Shown: positions 34,101 to 46,700 of the stretch, in pieces
How positions within the stretch are numbered: position 1 is the stretch's first letter
How the letters are laid out: each line of letters begins with the position of its first letter
From: Caldilineaceae bacterium
GTDB taxonomy: Bacteria; Chloroflexota; Anaerolineae; Caldilineales; Caldilineaceae
NCBI GenBank assembly: GCA_026645575.1
Contig: JAPKMW010000025.1
Location: 47,614 to 111,613, forward strand
Reading direction: 5' to 3'
DNA: 64,000 nt
Program-made: the position numbers and the translations under genes
The notes under the pieces: generated by a model
Told to the model about the DNA's origin: nothing
Seen by the model: the letters and a program-made list of their open reading frames with translations, nothing else
The model's database searches: none

Positions 34101-34544
34101 CTAAATACGCACAATCACCCATTCGCCATTTTCCGGTCGCATCATCTTCCGCCAACCGGGCGGCGCCAGTACACCGGCGGCGTCCCACGGGATACTGATC
34201 ATCATGGCTTCCGCCGGAATTTTCGCTACCCCGTTGGTTTGCGGCGCAATATGCAGCTTCCCATCTGCATCCCACCAGCCAACGCCATGTTGATAGGTCT
34301 TGACCCACATGGCGCCGGAGTCCGCTTGTGGCGCCCAAACGACGCCGCTGGCAACGGGGCCTTTCCGTAGAGCTGGGGCAAGCGCCCCGTCGTTGTCATC
34401 ATCATCAGATGAACCAGGGGGGAGCGGCGAAAGAGGTGAGGTGGTGAAGTGGGTGACTTGTTGTGTCGAGCCGGCTAGCAGGGATGGTGTGGTGGTGGCA
34501 ATCAGTCCTAGCGCAATCAGCACGAGCAGAAGATATTTAGGCAT
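34101..34544 (-). CDS. Small secreted protein of unknown function
   Basis: 147 residues. A signal peptide (MPKYLLLVLIALGLIATT, cleavage near LLAG) precedes a Ser/Pro stretch (SPLSPLPPGSS), an acidic patch DDDDND, and a compact region with several Trp (VVWAPQAD, VKTYQHGVGWWDADGKL, PWDAAG, GWRKMM, GEWVIVRI). I do not recognise the family. It lies downstream of the giant surface protein on the same strand, separated by a terminator-like hairpin, and is itself followed by a strong terminator. Confidence 0.7.
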   Translation of the reverse strand: MPKYLLLVLIALGLIATTTPSLLAGSTQQVTHFTTSPLSPLPPGSSDDDDNDGALAPALRKGPVASGVVWAPQADSGAMWVKTYQHGVGWWDADGKLHIAPQTNGVAKIPAEAMMISIPWDAAGVLAPPGWRKMMRPENGEWVIVRI

Positions 34545-34664
34545 AGACTCTCCTTAAAACTAAATTTACGATTGCTTGCCTAATTATGGTGGAAACGCGC
34601 AGCAAAGTCATCAAGAAATTGATGGATCTGTCTACGACAAAGCGACATTACGTAAAGTATCTTA

Positions 34665-34708
34665 AACTAGGAAGGTCGCAACCTTGTTGGGTTGCGACCT
34701 TCCTAGTT
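34665..34708. terminator. Terminator-like hairpin after the giant gene
   Basis: A perfect 19-bp stem (34665-34683 with 34690-34708) with a 6-nt loop, starting 13 bp past the stop of the minus-strand giant gene. No T-run is present. Confidence 0.75.
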
Positions 34709-34721
34709 CTAGCGAACAACA

Positions 34722-37700
34722 CTACCGCAAAACAAACGGCAGATAGAGCCGTTCCATGAAGGGCGACGTACTTTGGAGATAGTCCGCCACCCCGTTATTG
34801 TCATTATCCTGCGGGTTCTCCGCGTCCGGCCCAACTTCGTCTTTGGTGAGAAGGCCGTCACCGTCGTCATCCCCATCGCGCCAGTTATCGAGGGTGTCGC
34901 CGTCGGTGTTGCCCAGCGCGGCATTGGACGCGCCGGCGTTGGCCGATCCGTATCCGCTGGCATCAGTATCGTAAGCGTCATCGAGACCGTCGTTGTCGCT
35001 GTCGCCACCGGCGGGGCCGCGATCGGCAAAGCCATCGCCATTGCCATCGTGTCCCTCAATCCGATCAGGCACGGTGTCATTATCGGCATCGGTGTCCAGC
35101 GTGTCAGGCACGCCGTCGTTATCCGTGTCTAACAGCGGGGCATTGTGCAGCGACCGGAACGCTAAACCAGCCTCGATCAGATCAGGGATCCCGTCACCGT
35201 CGCTGTCAATGTCGTGCTGGTTCGGTTTGCCGTCACCATCAACATCGGCACAGGTCGCCCCATTCCCGTTACATTCGAGTAGATCCGTGATGGTGTCTCC
35301 ATCGCTGTCCGCATTGCTGGGCAGCGTCGCCGTCGGCGTTGCGATTGGCGTTGCCGTTTCCGTCGGCGTATTGATCGGCGTCATCGTCGCTGTTGGTGTG
35401 GCGGTCAGCGTTTCTGTTGGCGTCGGCGTGGTGGTTTCTGTGGCGATCGGCGTCGGTGTTGCGGTGGGTGTTGGCACCGGCAGGACCGTCACCGCCTTGG
35501 TCGTTGATGCGACGCCACCATCGTTATCACGGAGCGTCACCGTGAAGTTATAGTCACCATCAGCCGTGTAGATGTGTGTCGCCGTGACCATTGTACTACC
35601 CGCCGGCAAGTTCACACTCTTGGTCATCGCGTCGCCCCAGTCGAAGATCGCGGCAAAGAAGTCCGTTGCACCGGAGTCACTAAAGGTCACCGTGATGGGC
35701 AACGCTGCGCCGATCATCACCTGCGGTGCAAAATCCACGGCGTTGATGTGCGGCGAGATATTGGCAACCGTCACCGTGGTCACGGTCGTGGCGGTCAGAC
35801 CACCGCTATCGGTTACACGCAGGGCAATCGGCTGCACCAGCGGACCATCTACGGCGGCAAAGGTTGTCGTGATGCCGGTGGCATCAGCGGTGAAGTTGTT
35901 GCCGTCGAAAGCGAGATCCCACGCATAAGTCAGGGCACTGGCTGCTTCGTTCGGATCGCTCGACAAAGCTGCACTCAGGGTGACAGCCGCACCTTCATTC
36001 ACGCCATAGGGACCGGCAGCATTGGCGACTGGCGCCCCATTCACCGCTGCCGGCAACAGCGTGATGCCATAGGCCGGCGAAGCAGCAACATTCGCGGCCA
36101 AGTCGTGCGCCTCCACGGTGACGAGATAGCTGTCCGCCGTCAACCCAGACGCGGTTGGCAGGATGAGATGCCACTTGCCGTTGTCCAACGTGGCCGGTAG
36201 AAGCGTCGCTGCCCCGCTGGACGACCGGAAGCGGATGTTGACGGCAGCCACACCGCCGCCATCCTGCACCGTCCCGCTGAGGATCAGGGTGGCCGGCGCT
36301 GTCACGGTCGTCACCACATGGGTCACGGTGATGACTGGCCCCACGCCGTCGGCCAGGAAGGTCAGCGCCAGCGGAGCCGAACGGTTGCCCGCCCGATCTT
36401 TGCCATAGAGCCGCAGCGTTTGGGTGATGCTATCCTGCCCCTCCACCGCAACCGCCAGTGGCCAGCTCCCATTCGGCGTATTCACGCCTGCGGTCAATAA
36501 GCCGTTGCTGCAAAATTCGACGGCGCTCTCCAGCGTACAGACATCAAAGGCTGCCACCGCCAGATCATCGGTGATGACGCCGGTCAGGAGCGCTTCGTCC
36601 AGCGTGAGAATACCATCCGCCAACGCTGCCTGACTGATCGCCGAGAGTGTAATGCCCGGCGCCGATGCATCAATTTGGAGCGTTACGGCACTGCTGAGGG
36701 GGCTGACGTTGCCATTGCGGTCAGTGGCTTGCGCCTGTAACCCAATGGAGTCGGCGCCGCCAAAGTCACCGACAGACCAGAGACATTGCCAGAAGGCATC
36801 CTCTGGTTGGTCATCGGGGCAGGTCAGCGCAGGTGCGCCATCGACAAAGAGTTGCACCTGGGCGACCCCGGCGCTGTCGCTGACAATACCACGCACCTGC
36901 ACCTGGCTGTTGGCACGGAGGATGCCGGCCGGTTCGCTGATGACAGGGGCGGCGGGCGCTTGGTTGTCAACCCGATGATGCACCCACAGCCAGTCATACA
37001 CGCCCAGACGGTTGTCACTGACGGCAAGATTCAACTCTGCCGCCGCGCCACCGCTCACCGCGCCGTTCAGTTGGACAGTGCCGCTCACACCGGGGTCAAC
37101 ATCGCCGATGGTGACATTGCTCACCCCGCCGAGACCACCCAGGGTTGACACTTGCAGTTGAACGCCTTGCGCGGTTGTGTCGCCGGTGTTGCTATAGTGG
37201 ACCGTGTATTGAATCCCCGCCCCGACGCCCAGCAGCGCCGAAGCGTTGGTCAGCGGCAGCGGTTGGTCATAAGCGCCGTTGGCGTCGCCGTCGATTGGCG
37301 TACCTGGCGTCAGCAGAGCGAGCCAACTGCTGTCCAGATAGCCAACCGCTGCGCCTCCCGGTTCCGCTGTGATCCAGAGGTGGAGATCACTGCCGGCGGG
37401 ATGGTTGTTATTGGGCATTTGCCCCAGATTCAAGTTATTCCACTGCAACGCATGAGTCAGGGCGAAGTTGTCCAGCGTGCGCTCGGTCGCCGTGACGCCA
37501 ACCGCACGGGCGCTGTTGAGCGGATTCTTGTCCGGCGCAGCGGCCCAGAGTAACAATTCGTTCTCTTCACTGGCAACGGCCGCGACCTCCAGCGCATTGC
37601 CAGGGTCATAGCCCAACAGCGCAAAGGGCAAGTAGAGTTCGGTCACGATCTGGCCGTCAGCAGTGCGCAGGCGGAAGTTGCTCGCGTCGAGCGCCGCCAC

Positions 37701-40700
37701 GACCTGCCAATTGCCGCCACTGGCTTGCAGCAAGGTGGCCGTCGCGCTGTCTTCTACTTGGATCAGATAGTCAGCGTTCATCGCACCGGGCAGGTGGATC
37801 GTCTTGGTCGTCGTGTAGGGGTTATAGAGCGTGGCGTTGCCGCCGGTCTCGGTGTCGAGATAGACAAAGAGATCGCCGTCGCCATCCCAGTGCGCACCCA
37901 CCCAGTCAAGCCGGATCGCCGTCGCATCCCAGGAGACATAGAACGATTGCGGTACGACATCGACCACGGCCCGCCGCGCAACGGCGTAATCACGCGCAAC
38001 CAGCGACCCGCCACTGTTGCGCCAGCCGTTGTTGTCAAGGGCAATGAGATCCGGTGTGGCCGGCCCGTCCACGGCAAAGGGACCAACAGTCGTCACCTGC
38101 TGATTGCTGGCGGCGTCATAGGCGACAAGATGGGCGTAGAGCTGTTCCGCTTCACCAATCGCCTGGCTGTGACTCTGTAACCCACTGCCGGAATAATCCT
38201 GTAAACCGCCAATCGTCGGCGTGGGGACGGCGCTAAAGCCGAGATAGATCCCCGCCGCATCCACCGGCACGACCGCCGTGATCACCAACGAAGTCGCACC
38301 GGTTGTAATAACCGCGCCGCTGGTGAGGGCCGCACCGTTGTGGCTGACGCCAAAGTCTTCAACGGGTGAAACGCTGAGATCAACGCTCACCGTTTGATTA
38401 ATAGTTGTTGACACGCCGGCCTTGTCGGTGGCGCGCACGGTAAGGGTGACATCGCCGTCCAGCGCTCCAACGTTCCAGAGATATGACCAGGTGCTACCGG
38501 TGTAGGTCGCGTTCTGCCACAGGCCATCGTCAAGTTTGATCTCCACGGCGGCAATGCCACTGCTGTCGGTGGCCGTGCCAGTGAGCGCAAGCTGTGTGCC
38601 CAACAGATCCTGGCCGGTGAAGTTAGTCGGCCCGTCGTAGGTAACGACCGGCGCGTCGTTATCAATCGACAGGGTGACGGGCTGCGTGCCAGTGATCACC
38701 TGGGTCGTCGTTGACCAGTCACTGGCGCGCACACGCAGCACATATTGTCCATACCCCGGCGGCGTCCAACTGGCGCTCCAGAGTGTGGTCGTGATCGAGG
38801 GCGAGGCGGGGTAACTCTGCGTTGCCGCCACCACGTTGCCGCTGCCATCATCGACCAGCAGGTCGAGTTGTTGCAAGCCCCCATCGCTGTTGGCGCTCAC
38901 CGTCACGCTCATGGGCGCGAGGGTGGTGAAGCGAGCGTTGAGGGTTGGCGTCACCACTTCGGCGGCCAACGCGGGCGCCGTCACCCCAGGCGGTTCCGGC
39001 ACTGTCACCGAGACCAACGCCGGAGCAACAGGGGGTGCCACCGCGCTAGCTTCGGTCAGGTCAACCAGAACCGTATAGCTATCCGGGCAAGGTGCGGCCC
39101 CATTGCGTTCGGTGATGCGCAGATAGTAGTCGCTCACGACTAGGTCGGTGATGAGCAAGCTGGCGCGCATCCCATCGTGGTCGTCATTGCTCGCCAGCAG
39201 GGTAACGCCATCGGCGGCATAGAGTTCAACCACCGTGTCGAGCGTCGGCCCATCGATCACACTTTCAATGAGGTAAGAACCGGCAAAGGGGGGCGTGAAG
39301 CGGAACCAGTCGGCGTCACTGTTGCGGTCAAAGGTCAACGCCTCACTGGCGACGCCGACGGTGAGCGTCATCGCCTGGGTGTTCGTTTCATTTGGCTCAG
39401 CGCTATCGGGATCAACTGTGCAGGAGATAGCTGCCGAGGCTGCCACCGGCGCGGCCAGCGGCCAGGGTGCGGCCAATCCAATCCCCTTGCGGGCAGGCAT
39501 GGTGGTCGAACCCTTGTCGAGTTGGGCAACCGCTGGCGCACCGGGCGCGGCGCCCATTGCCGGGGCGATCAGCAGATCATAGAGATCCGTACAAGAGGTG
39601 GAACCGTTGACGCCGTAGATATGCAGATAGTAGCGCTTGCCCTCGGCGAAGATGACGTTGGTATAGGCCGTGTCATTTTCGGCCATCAGCGTCATGGTCA
39701 CGCCATCGGATTCATAGATTTCCAGCAGGGTCGCCAGCGTGCCAAAGCTCGACACGCTAAGATTGTAGAGGCCCGGCTGGGTTGTCTCCGCAACCCCGAC
39801 ATCGACAAAGAACCAATCATGGTCGGTGGTGCTATGGAGGCTCAAGCCTATGGTCTGGTTGAACATCCAGGTTTCCACCGCCGTGGCCGAACTGTCATTC
39901 GGTTCCCAAGCATCGCCGTTGCTACAGGGCGTGGGCGTGAGGGTAGGGGTTGCCGTGTTGGTGGGCGTATTCGTCGGTGTATTGGTGGGCGTCGCTGTTG
40001 GCGTGGCCGTATTGGTTGGCGTGTTGGTGGGCGTTGCCGTTGGTGTATGGGTTGGCGTTGGCGTATCGGTCGGCGTCGGTGTATTGGTTGGCGTTGGCGT
40101 GGCCGTCGGGGTGGGCGGCAGATCATAGCCCAGCGCCATTGGTTCATCAGCATAGCCGGGATTGGGATCGGTGAGCGCGCCCAGGTTGGTGACGCCGCTG
40201 CCATTGACATTCATGCGATAGAGGTCGCCATTTTGCTGCCAATAGAGTTGACCGGCCGCCGCATCCAGTACCAGACCGGCGCGCAGCGTATCGACCGGCA
40301 GGGCCAACAGTTGAACAGGGGCGCCGCCATCCCACGCCAGCCGATAGATGCCATCGGCTCGCGCCAAGTAGAGCAGCCCGGCATGACCATCGGCCACCAG
40401 ATGGTAGATTTCGGCATAGCCGGCGCTATAGCGGCTCTGCGTATAGATGCGCCGGCTGCCGCTGCCATCAAGGGCGATCAGCTCAATGCCGGCGTTGTTG
40501 TCCACCACATAGAGCTTGCCGCGCACCGGATCAACCGTCAGGGCATCATAGCGCGCCTTCGCCTGTGAACGCACCAGGGTGACATTACTCCCGTCCAGGT
40601 CGGCGCGCCAGACCGCCGCCATTGGCTGGCTGATCGACTTGCCCCAGAGCGTGAGCGCAGTCGTATACGGTTCACTCCAATAGAGTTTGCCATGCTTGGC

Positions 40701-43700
40701 GTCAATTGCCAGGGAACGCAACGGTTGGGGCCGGGTCAGAATGGTCAAGGTGTTGGTGCCATCCAGATCAGCCCGTTTGATGACCTTCTCATCGATCCAG
40801 TAGAGTTGGTTGTCGCCAATCTGTACGCCGCCATTGGCCCGATTGGCTGTGGCGATCAGCGCTCGTGGACTGGCCGTGTCCAGATTCCAGCGGTTCACAC
40901 CATTCCCCGGCGCGCCATTGGCCCAGTAGAGATAGCGATCCATCCCCGCCGGGGTGGGCGTGGGCTGTGGGACAACCTCTTTGCCGCCGATCTGCACGCT
41001 GTTGTTGGTTAAGTCACTATCGACTTCCGCGGCGGCGACGACGGCCTGACTGACCAATGCGCTGCCCAATGCGATGCCGGCGTCCAGTTGCACTGGCACG
41101 CTGATCGTTTTGCTGCTGTTGGGGCGCAGCGTGCCAAGCAGACAGGTTACGTGATTGCCATTGTCCACACAACCAGCTACGGGCGCGGCCAACTGTGTGT
41201 CAGTCGGCAGGGTGTTGGTCAGCACGATATTCGTGGCGTTGAGGATGCCCACATTCTGCACGGTCAGCGGATAGGTGATCACCTGGCCGGGAATTGGCAA
41301 CGCTGCCGGTTCGGCGCCGCGTACCGCCAGATCGATCTGGCTGGCAACGCGATTAGGCAAGCGGGTGATGACGCCATTGTGCACCGCCACATAGCTCTCG
41401 TTGGCCTGGTTGTAGAGCGACCAGCCTTCCACGCCGCGCCAGGGGTAGCCGTCGCTAATGCGGGTGATGCTGCTGCCGTTGCCAGTGAGATAGAGCTGCG
41501 CAGCGCGGCCATCAAAGCCAATCGGCATTTCGTTGCGCACCTGGCCGTCTATGCGGTAATCCGCCTTGCCGTAGAGGTTGCCGTTGCTATCCAGATAGCC
41601 GCGCTTGAGCCGCTGCTCCCACCAGAGCAGCCCGCTGCCATAGGGGTCATAGTCGGCCAACGCCAGCCCACGGAGCAGGCCACCACAGAAGCCGGTGGTC
41701 AAGGGGTCGCTGAAGTGGAGCAATTTGGTCGCGCTGCTGACAATGTCAAAGCTGCGGATCTCGGTGGGGCGACGGGTGCCGCAGGTGTAGAGCGTATGTT
41801 CATAGCCCCAGTTTGAGAGCCAGTAGAGCTTGTCGCGCTTCTCGTCGATGATGATCTTGGCGATGTAGCCTGGCCCGTATTGGGTGGTGTAGACCGTCTC
41901 CACCCCGCTGCCGTCAAGATTGGCGCGGCGCAGACGGTTGCCGTCGCTGTAGTAGAGCTTGTTGCGTTTGTTGTCGAGCGCCAGACCAAGGGTGTAGCGA
42001 TCGCGGTCGCGATCCCAGCCGGGCAGCCCACCAATGATCAGCGTCGGGTTGCCGCCATTCAGATCGGCGCGCCAGATCTGGCTTGCGCTGCTGTTCGCTT
42101 CGATCCAGAAAAGCTGCCCGCCATCGACATCAACGGCCAGATCATGGGGCGCATCCGTGCGCGGCAGGAGGAGTTCCACCCGCACCCGATTGAGCAGACT
42201 GGTGGCCCGCCAGATGCCCCGCTTGCCCGTATCCGCCGGTTCGAGGGGGTTGCTGCCGTTAAAGGCTGTCCAATAGAGCGCGTCCATGGCCGGCACGGTC
42301 GCCGTGCAGTGACCATAGCGGTCACACGCCTGGAAGGGTTCATAGGCGTTCTGATAGCCGGTCTGGTAACAGTCGGGCGTCAGGCGATTTAGGCGAGGCG
42401 CGCCGCCGCCAAACGCTTGCCACCAGACGCTGCTATCGTTGTGGCGATCCGGCGCTTCCAGCGGACAGATAAAGTTGTAATCGCGCTCGCTCAGGTTGAA
42501 GTCGTCCGCCGTGGCGCGGTAGACTGTGCGCGCTACCCAACGGTTGGGGGTGGCCGTGTAGGGATCGACATAGTAGAGCGGTACGATTTCGTAATCAACG
42601 GCGGCGTTGACCGTGGGCGACTGGGTGTCGATCAGCCCGCGCCATTGCGGCCAGGCGCCCCGCTCATCATCGTTGCGGTTGCCGAGGGCGTCTTCGGTGC
42701 GCATGTCGATCTGGTAATAGCCTTCCAGCCCCGCCGGCAGCGCATAGCTCCAGGTGGCAGAAATCGCGCTTGTCGGCGTCAGGGTGACAGGCAACCAGCG
42801 GCGATAGAGCGTTGCGACTTCGTCGGCGTTGAGGGCGCGGCCGTAACTGACCACTTCGTCCAGCCACCCGGCATAGGCGGGGCGACCCACAACCTGCCCC
42901 AGGCGCAGGATCGAGCCGGCCAGCGGCGTAAGCGCCGTCACTGTCCCTTGCGCCACGGCGACGCCATCCACATAGAGGCGATGGCCGTTGCTGCCGATGA
43001 CCTGCACCGCTTGATGCCACTGGTTGTCGGCCAGCGTACCGATGGCGGAACAGATCTGTTCGCCGTTGGCCTGGGCACAGAGGTTGCCACCGGCCAGGTA
43101 GAGCGCCCGTTCATTGGCGCCGGTGGTGCCGGTGGACAGGAGCGCGCCGTTGCCATTGCTGCTCTTGAACCAGAGCGTGGTAGCGACATTGCTAATGGCG
43201 ACTGTGGTGGTCAGGCTCACCCGATCATCGACGCCATCAAAGCGGAGCGCGGCGCCGTAGATCCCCGCTTCGCCGGCCAGCGGACAGGCGGGATCGGTGC
43301 AGGCAGCCAGCGCGGCGGTCGTGGCCGCGCCGTTGGCAAAGCTCTTGGCGCCGATCTTTTCATTGAGATAGAGTTCCACCAGCGGCTGATCAATGGTGTC
43401 GATCAGGTGCGCCGGGGTAAAGGCGATCTCAACTTTGGCCGGGCCGGACGCATAGTCGCCGCGATCGGCTACTTGGCCGGTCAGCAGCACCGGCGTGGTG
43501 ATGACACTGCTGTTGCTCAACGGGTTCATGGTCGCCTGGGGCGCAGTGACATCGACATTGATGTGGAACTGCTGAGTGGCGGCGTTACCCAGGCGGTCGG
43601 TCGCCTGCACTTCGACGGTGTAGTGACCGGTCGGCTCGATCAGATAGCCGCGGGCACCGTCGGTTGCGCCCAGGAGATAGTCAAGGGTCCAGTTGTTGCC

Positions 43701-46700
43701 GTTGAGGGTGGCCGCTTGCCAGCCATCGCTGTAGGGGGTCACCCGCACTTGCACGGCGCCGAGACCGCTGCCGGCCTCCCCGCCGATAGCCGGATCAGGG
43801 GCGGCGCCGTTGAGCGTTACCTGCCAGCGGTCATCGGTGCGTTGGCGCATGGTTACAATCTGGTTGTCGGCAATGGCGCTGCTGATGACGGGCGCTGACC
43901 CATCGGCAATGACGGCCAGGGTGGCGCCGCCGGCTTCGCGATTGCCCACGGCGTCGATGGCGTTGCTGGTCAGGGTATAGCGCCCTTCGCTGCCGGGCAC
44001 GGTCCAGGCGTAACTCCACGCCGCCACACCGGTCGCCGCTTGCCAACTGCCGCTATCCTGGCGCACTTCGACGGCCTTGATGTAGGAGGTGGGGTCACTG
44101 GCCTTGCCGCCCAGGATGACCACGCTGCCGGTCTTGGCATGGGTGACGCCAGCCGCCCAGGTGGAGGTGGGCCGGTCGGCGTCGATCTGGACGCTCAACT
44201 CCTGGTTGGCGGTGAGTGACTGGCCGTCCGCCGCCATGTGGCCTTCGGTGCCACGGATCGTGGCGGAGACCGCGCCGGTGATCGTGGTGCGACCACTGCC
44301 GGCCCCGGCGTTCACGGTCAAGGGCAGGGCCAGCGTATCGCTATGCCCCTGGAAGAGCGCAATGGCCTGGCTGTAGGGACTATTGGTAAAGGCCGGGCCA
44401 AAGGTTGCGCTGTGGGCGCCGATCAGATAGACCGGATCACTCAGTTCGTTGGTCAATGTCTGTACATAGCCCACCGTGGCGCCGGGAGCGACAATGCCAT
44501 CGTCGTCCTGGAGCGCCATGTCGATCTTGACCACGCGGTTGACCGCCGCCGGGTGGAAGGGATTGCCGGCAGGGTTGCTCGTGTGCAGATTCTTCTCGGC
44601 GCCATCCCAGAGGCCATCCAGATCACTGTCTTCGCTCAACGGTTGGGAGAAGACACGCGTCTGTTTGCCGGCGCCATAGGTAAAGAGCCAGCCCCCTTCC
44701 CACTGGTTGGTGACACAGTTGCGATGGAAGACCTCCTGGCCGTCGGTGAGGCCGTCGCCGTCGGTGTCGGCCACATCGGGGCGGGTCTGGTGACGCGCTT
44801 CGTCAGCGTCACAGAGGCCGTCGTTATCCAAGTCTTTGGCGCCGATCGTCGGCTTGGCCACACCGCCGGCCTGGGGGTCTCCCGCTTCCCAGCCCAGTTC
44901 GGTCTTGTCGGCTACGCCGTCGCCATCGCTGTCCCAGGTGGTGTCATCCGGGTCGGTGCCCAGCCAGTTGCGGTCGAGCTTTTGCACCGTCCCCCACTCG
45001 ATTTCATTGCCCATCCAGGTGACGGTGGCTGGCAGCGCGGTCGGCTTGGTAAAGGAGCGGTTGAGACCATCGCCGTCAAAATCGCGCGGGGCAAAGGCAT
45101 CCTCACCCAGCGGCAGCGCGGCAATGGCCGAACCGGAGCGCCAGTCCCAGTTCCAGGTCATGGCATAGAAGCCATCAAGGGTGGGCGGGAAGATGTCAAA
45201 GACCCAAACCGGGTTATCGCCCACGGGGATATCCAAGGTCTGCTTGTCGGCGGCGATACTACAGGTGACGATGGAGGTAAGCACCGGGTAGGCCAGCGCC
45301 ACCTTCAGCGCCAACGCACGCTGTTGCTGATTGTAGCCGGGCGTGGCCGGTTTGAAGGTATAGCGCTGCGTTTCCGCCGGTGTGTAGAGTTCATGGCGGT
45401 AGTACCACTGGCGGTAGGCGAGGTTATAGAAGTAGCCGGACTGGTAAACGCTCTTTTCGCCCTTGATCGCATTGGCTTCGGCTTGCGCCCGATAGCCCTG
45501 TTGGAAGACCGGCACACCGGCGCTCTTGCCATAGGTGGCCGTGGGCGGCGTTTTGCCCAGCCCATATTGCACATCAATCCCGGCAGCCACGCTGGACGCA
45601 TTTTGGTTGATGCAATCGGGCAAGGTGTTTGGCACAAAGTGCATGCGGGCGCGCAGGGAGAGTTGGATGGGGTTGCCCACCACAAAGCCCTTGGCCGAAT
45701 CGCTCAGCGCGAAGGTAAAATCGTCAATGGTCAGAAAGTCCGGCTGATCTTCGGCGCCGATCTTGAAGATTGGCTGGTTGCTGTAGATCAAGTTGGCAAT
45801 GGCGCCGGCAATGCCGCCACAGAGCCAGAGCAAGTCGCTCGACCCTTTGTTGTCGCGGCCAACCTGGCAGAGAATGGCGAAGATGGCGTCGATGAGCGCC
45901 AGGATCGCGCCAATTAGCAAGCCTAACGGCCCCAGGAAGGCCAAGGCCAGGGTGATGAGCGCCCAGACCGTGGCAACAACGGCCAACACTACCTGTTGAT
46001 TAAAGGAAGCGGTTCCCGTTTCGATCATACCGGAAGCGACCATGTAGATAAAGACCCCCCAGGTAATCCCCACCACAATCGCCGCGCCAATAATGGCCGC
46101 GATCCCTGCCACCGCGGTGGCGGCGCTTTTAACGCCGCCCAGCACACCGAACATGGTGGTCTCGACCACTTGTTCGACAAAAATCGACCCAGCCTTCAGC
46201 GCCTCGATAAAGGTTTTGACAGCAAGCGCCGTGGAGATCACAGCAACGAGCGTGCTGGCAATGAGAATAGTCCAGTCCGTTGCCGCCTTGGCCGCGGGTG
46301 AGCCGATCAGGTTGAGTACAATCACGGTGACAGCCCACCCAAGAATGGCGACGACCAGCAGCGCGCCCACGGCGAGCAGGGCCGCCCGTTTGATAACCGC
46401 AAGTTCTTTGATGGCTTTGATCGCATCTTTGAGGAGGCCGGTCAGATCCTCCACCGTATCGATGACAATGGCCGCAAAGGCGATAAAGAACTTTTTGTAA
46501 CTCCCCAGATTGCCGGCAATGTTGAGCGCCTGGGCCACATATTTCACCAGGATCGGCGCCGCTGCGGTCAGGCCACCCGCCAACGCCACCATGATTTTGC
46601 TGTCGGTTGCGGGAATGGTGCCGAGGATCATGATGTTCCCGGTGCGCACGATCCCCTGTAAACCCTGGCGCAAAGCCAACGCCACCAGATGGGAGACCAT

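Noticed and set aside
39177..40568. Long plus-strand frame (463 codons) opposite the giant gene
   Set aside because: Antisense shadow in GC-rich coding DNA. The minus-strand frame shows propeller, PPC and linker domains; the plus frame shows only Arg/Gly/Val-rich sequence.
44238..45917. 559-codon plus-strand frame opposite the giant gene
   Set aside because: Same reason: composition-driven antisense frame without recognisable domains or a start signal.
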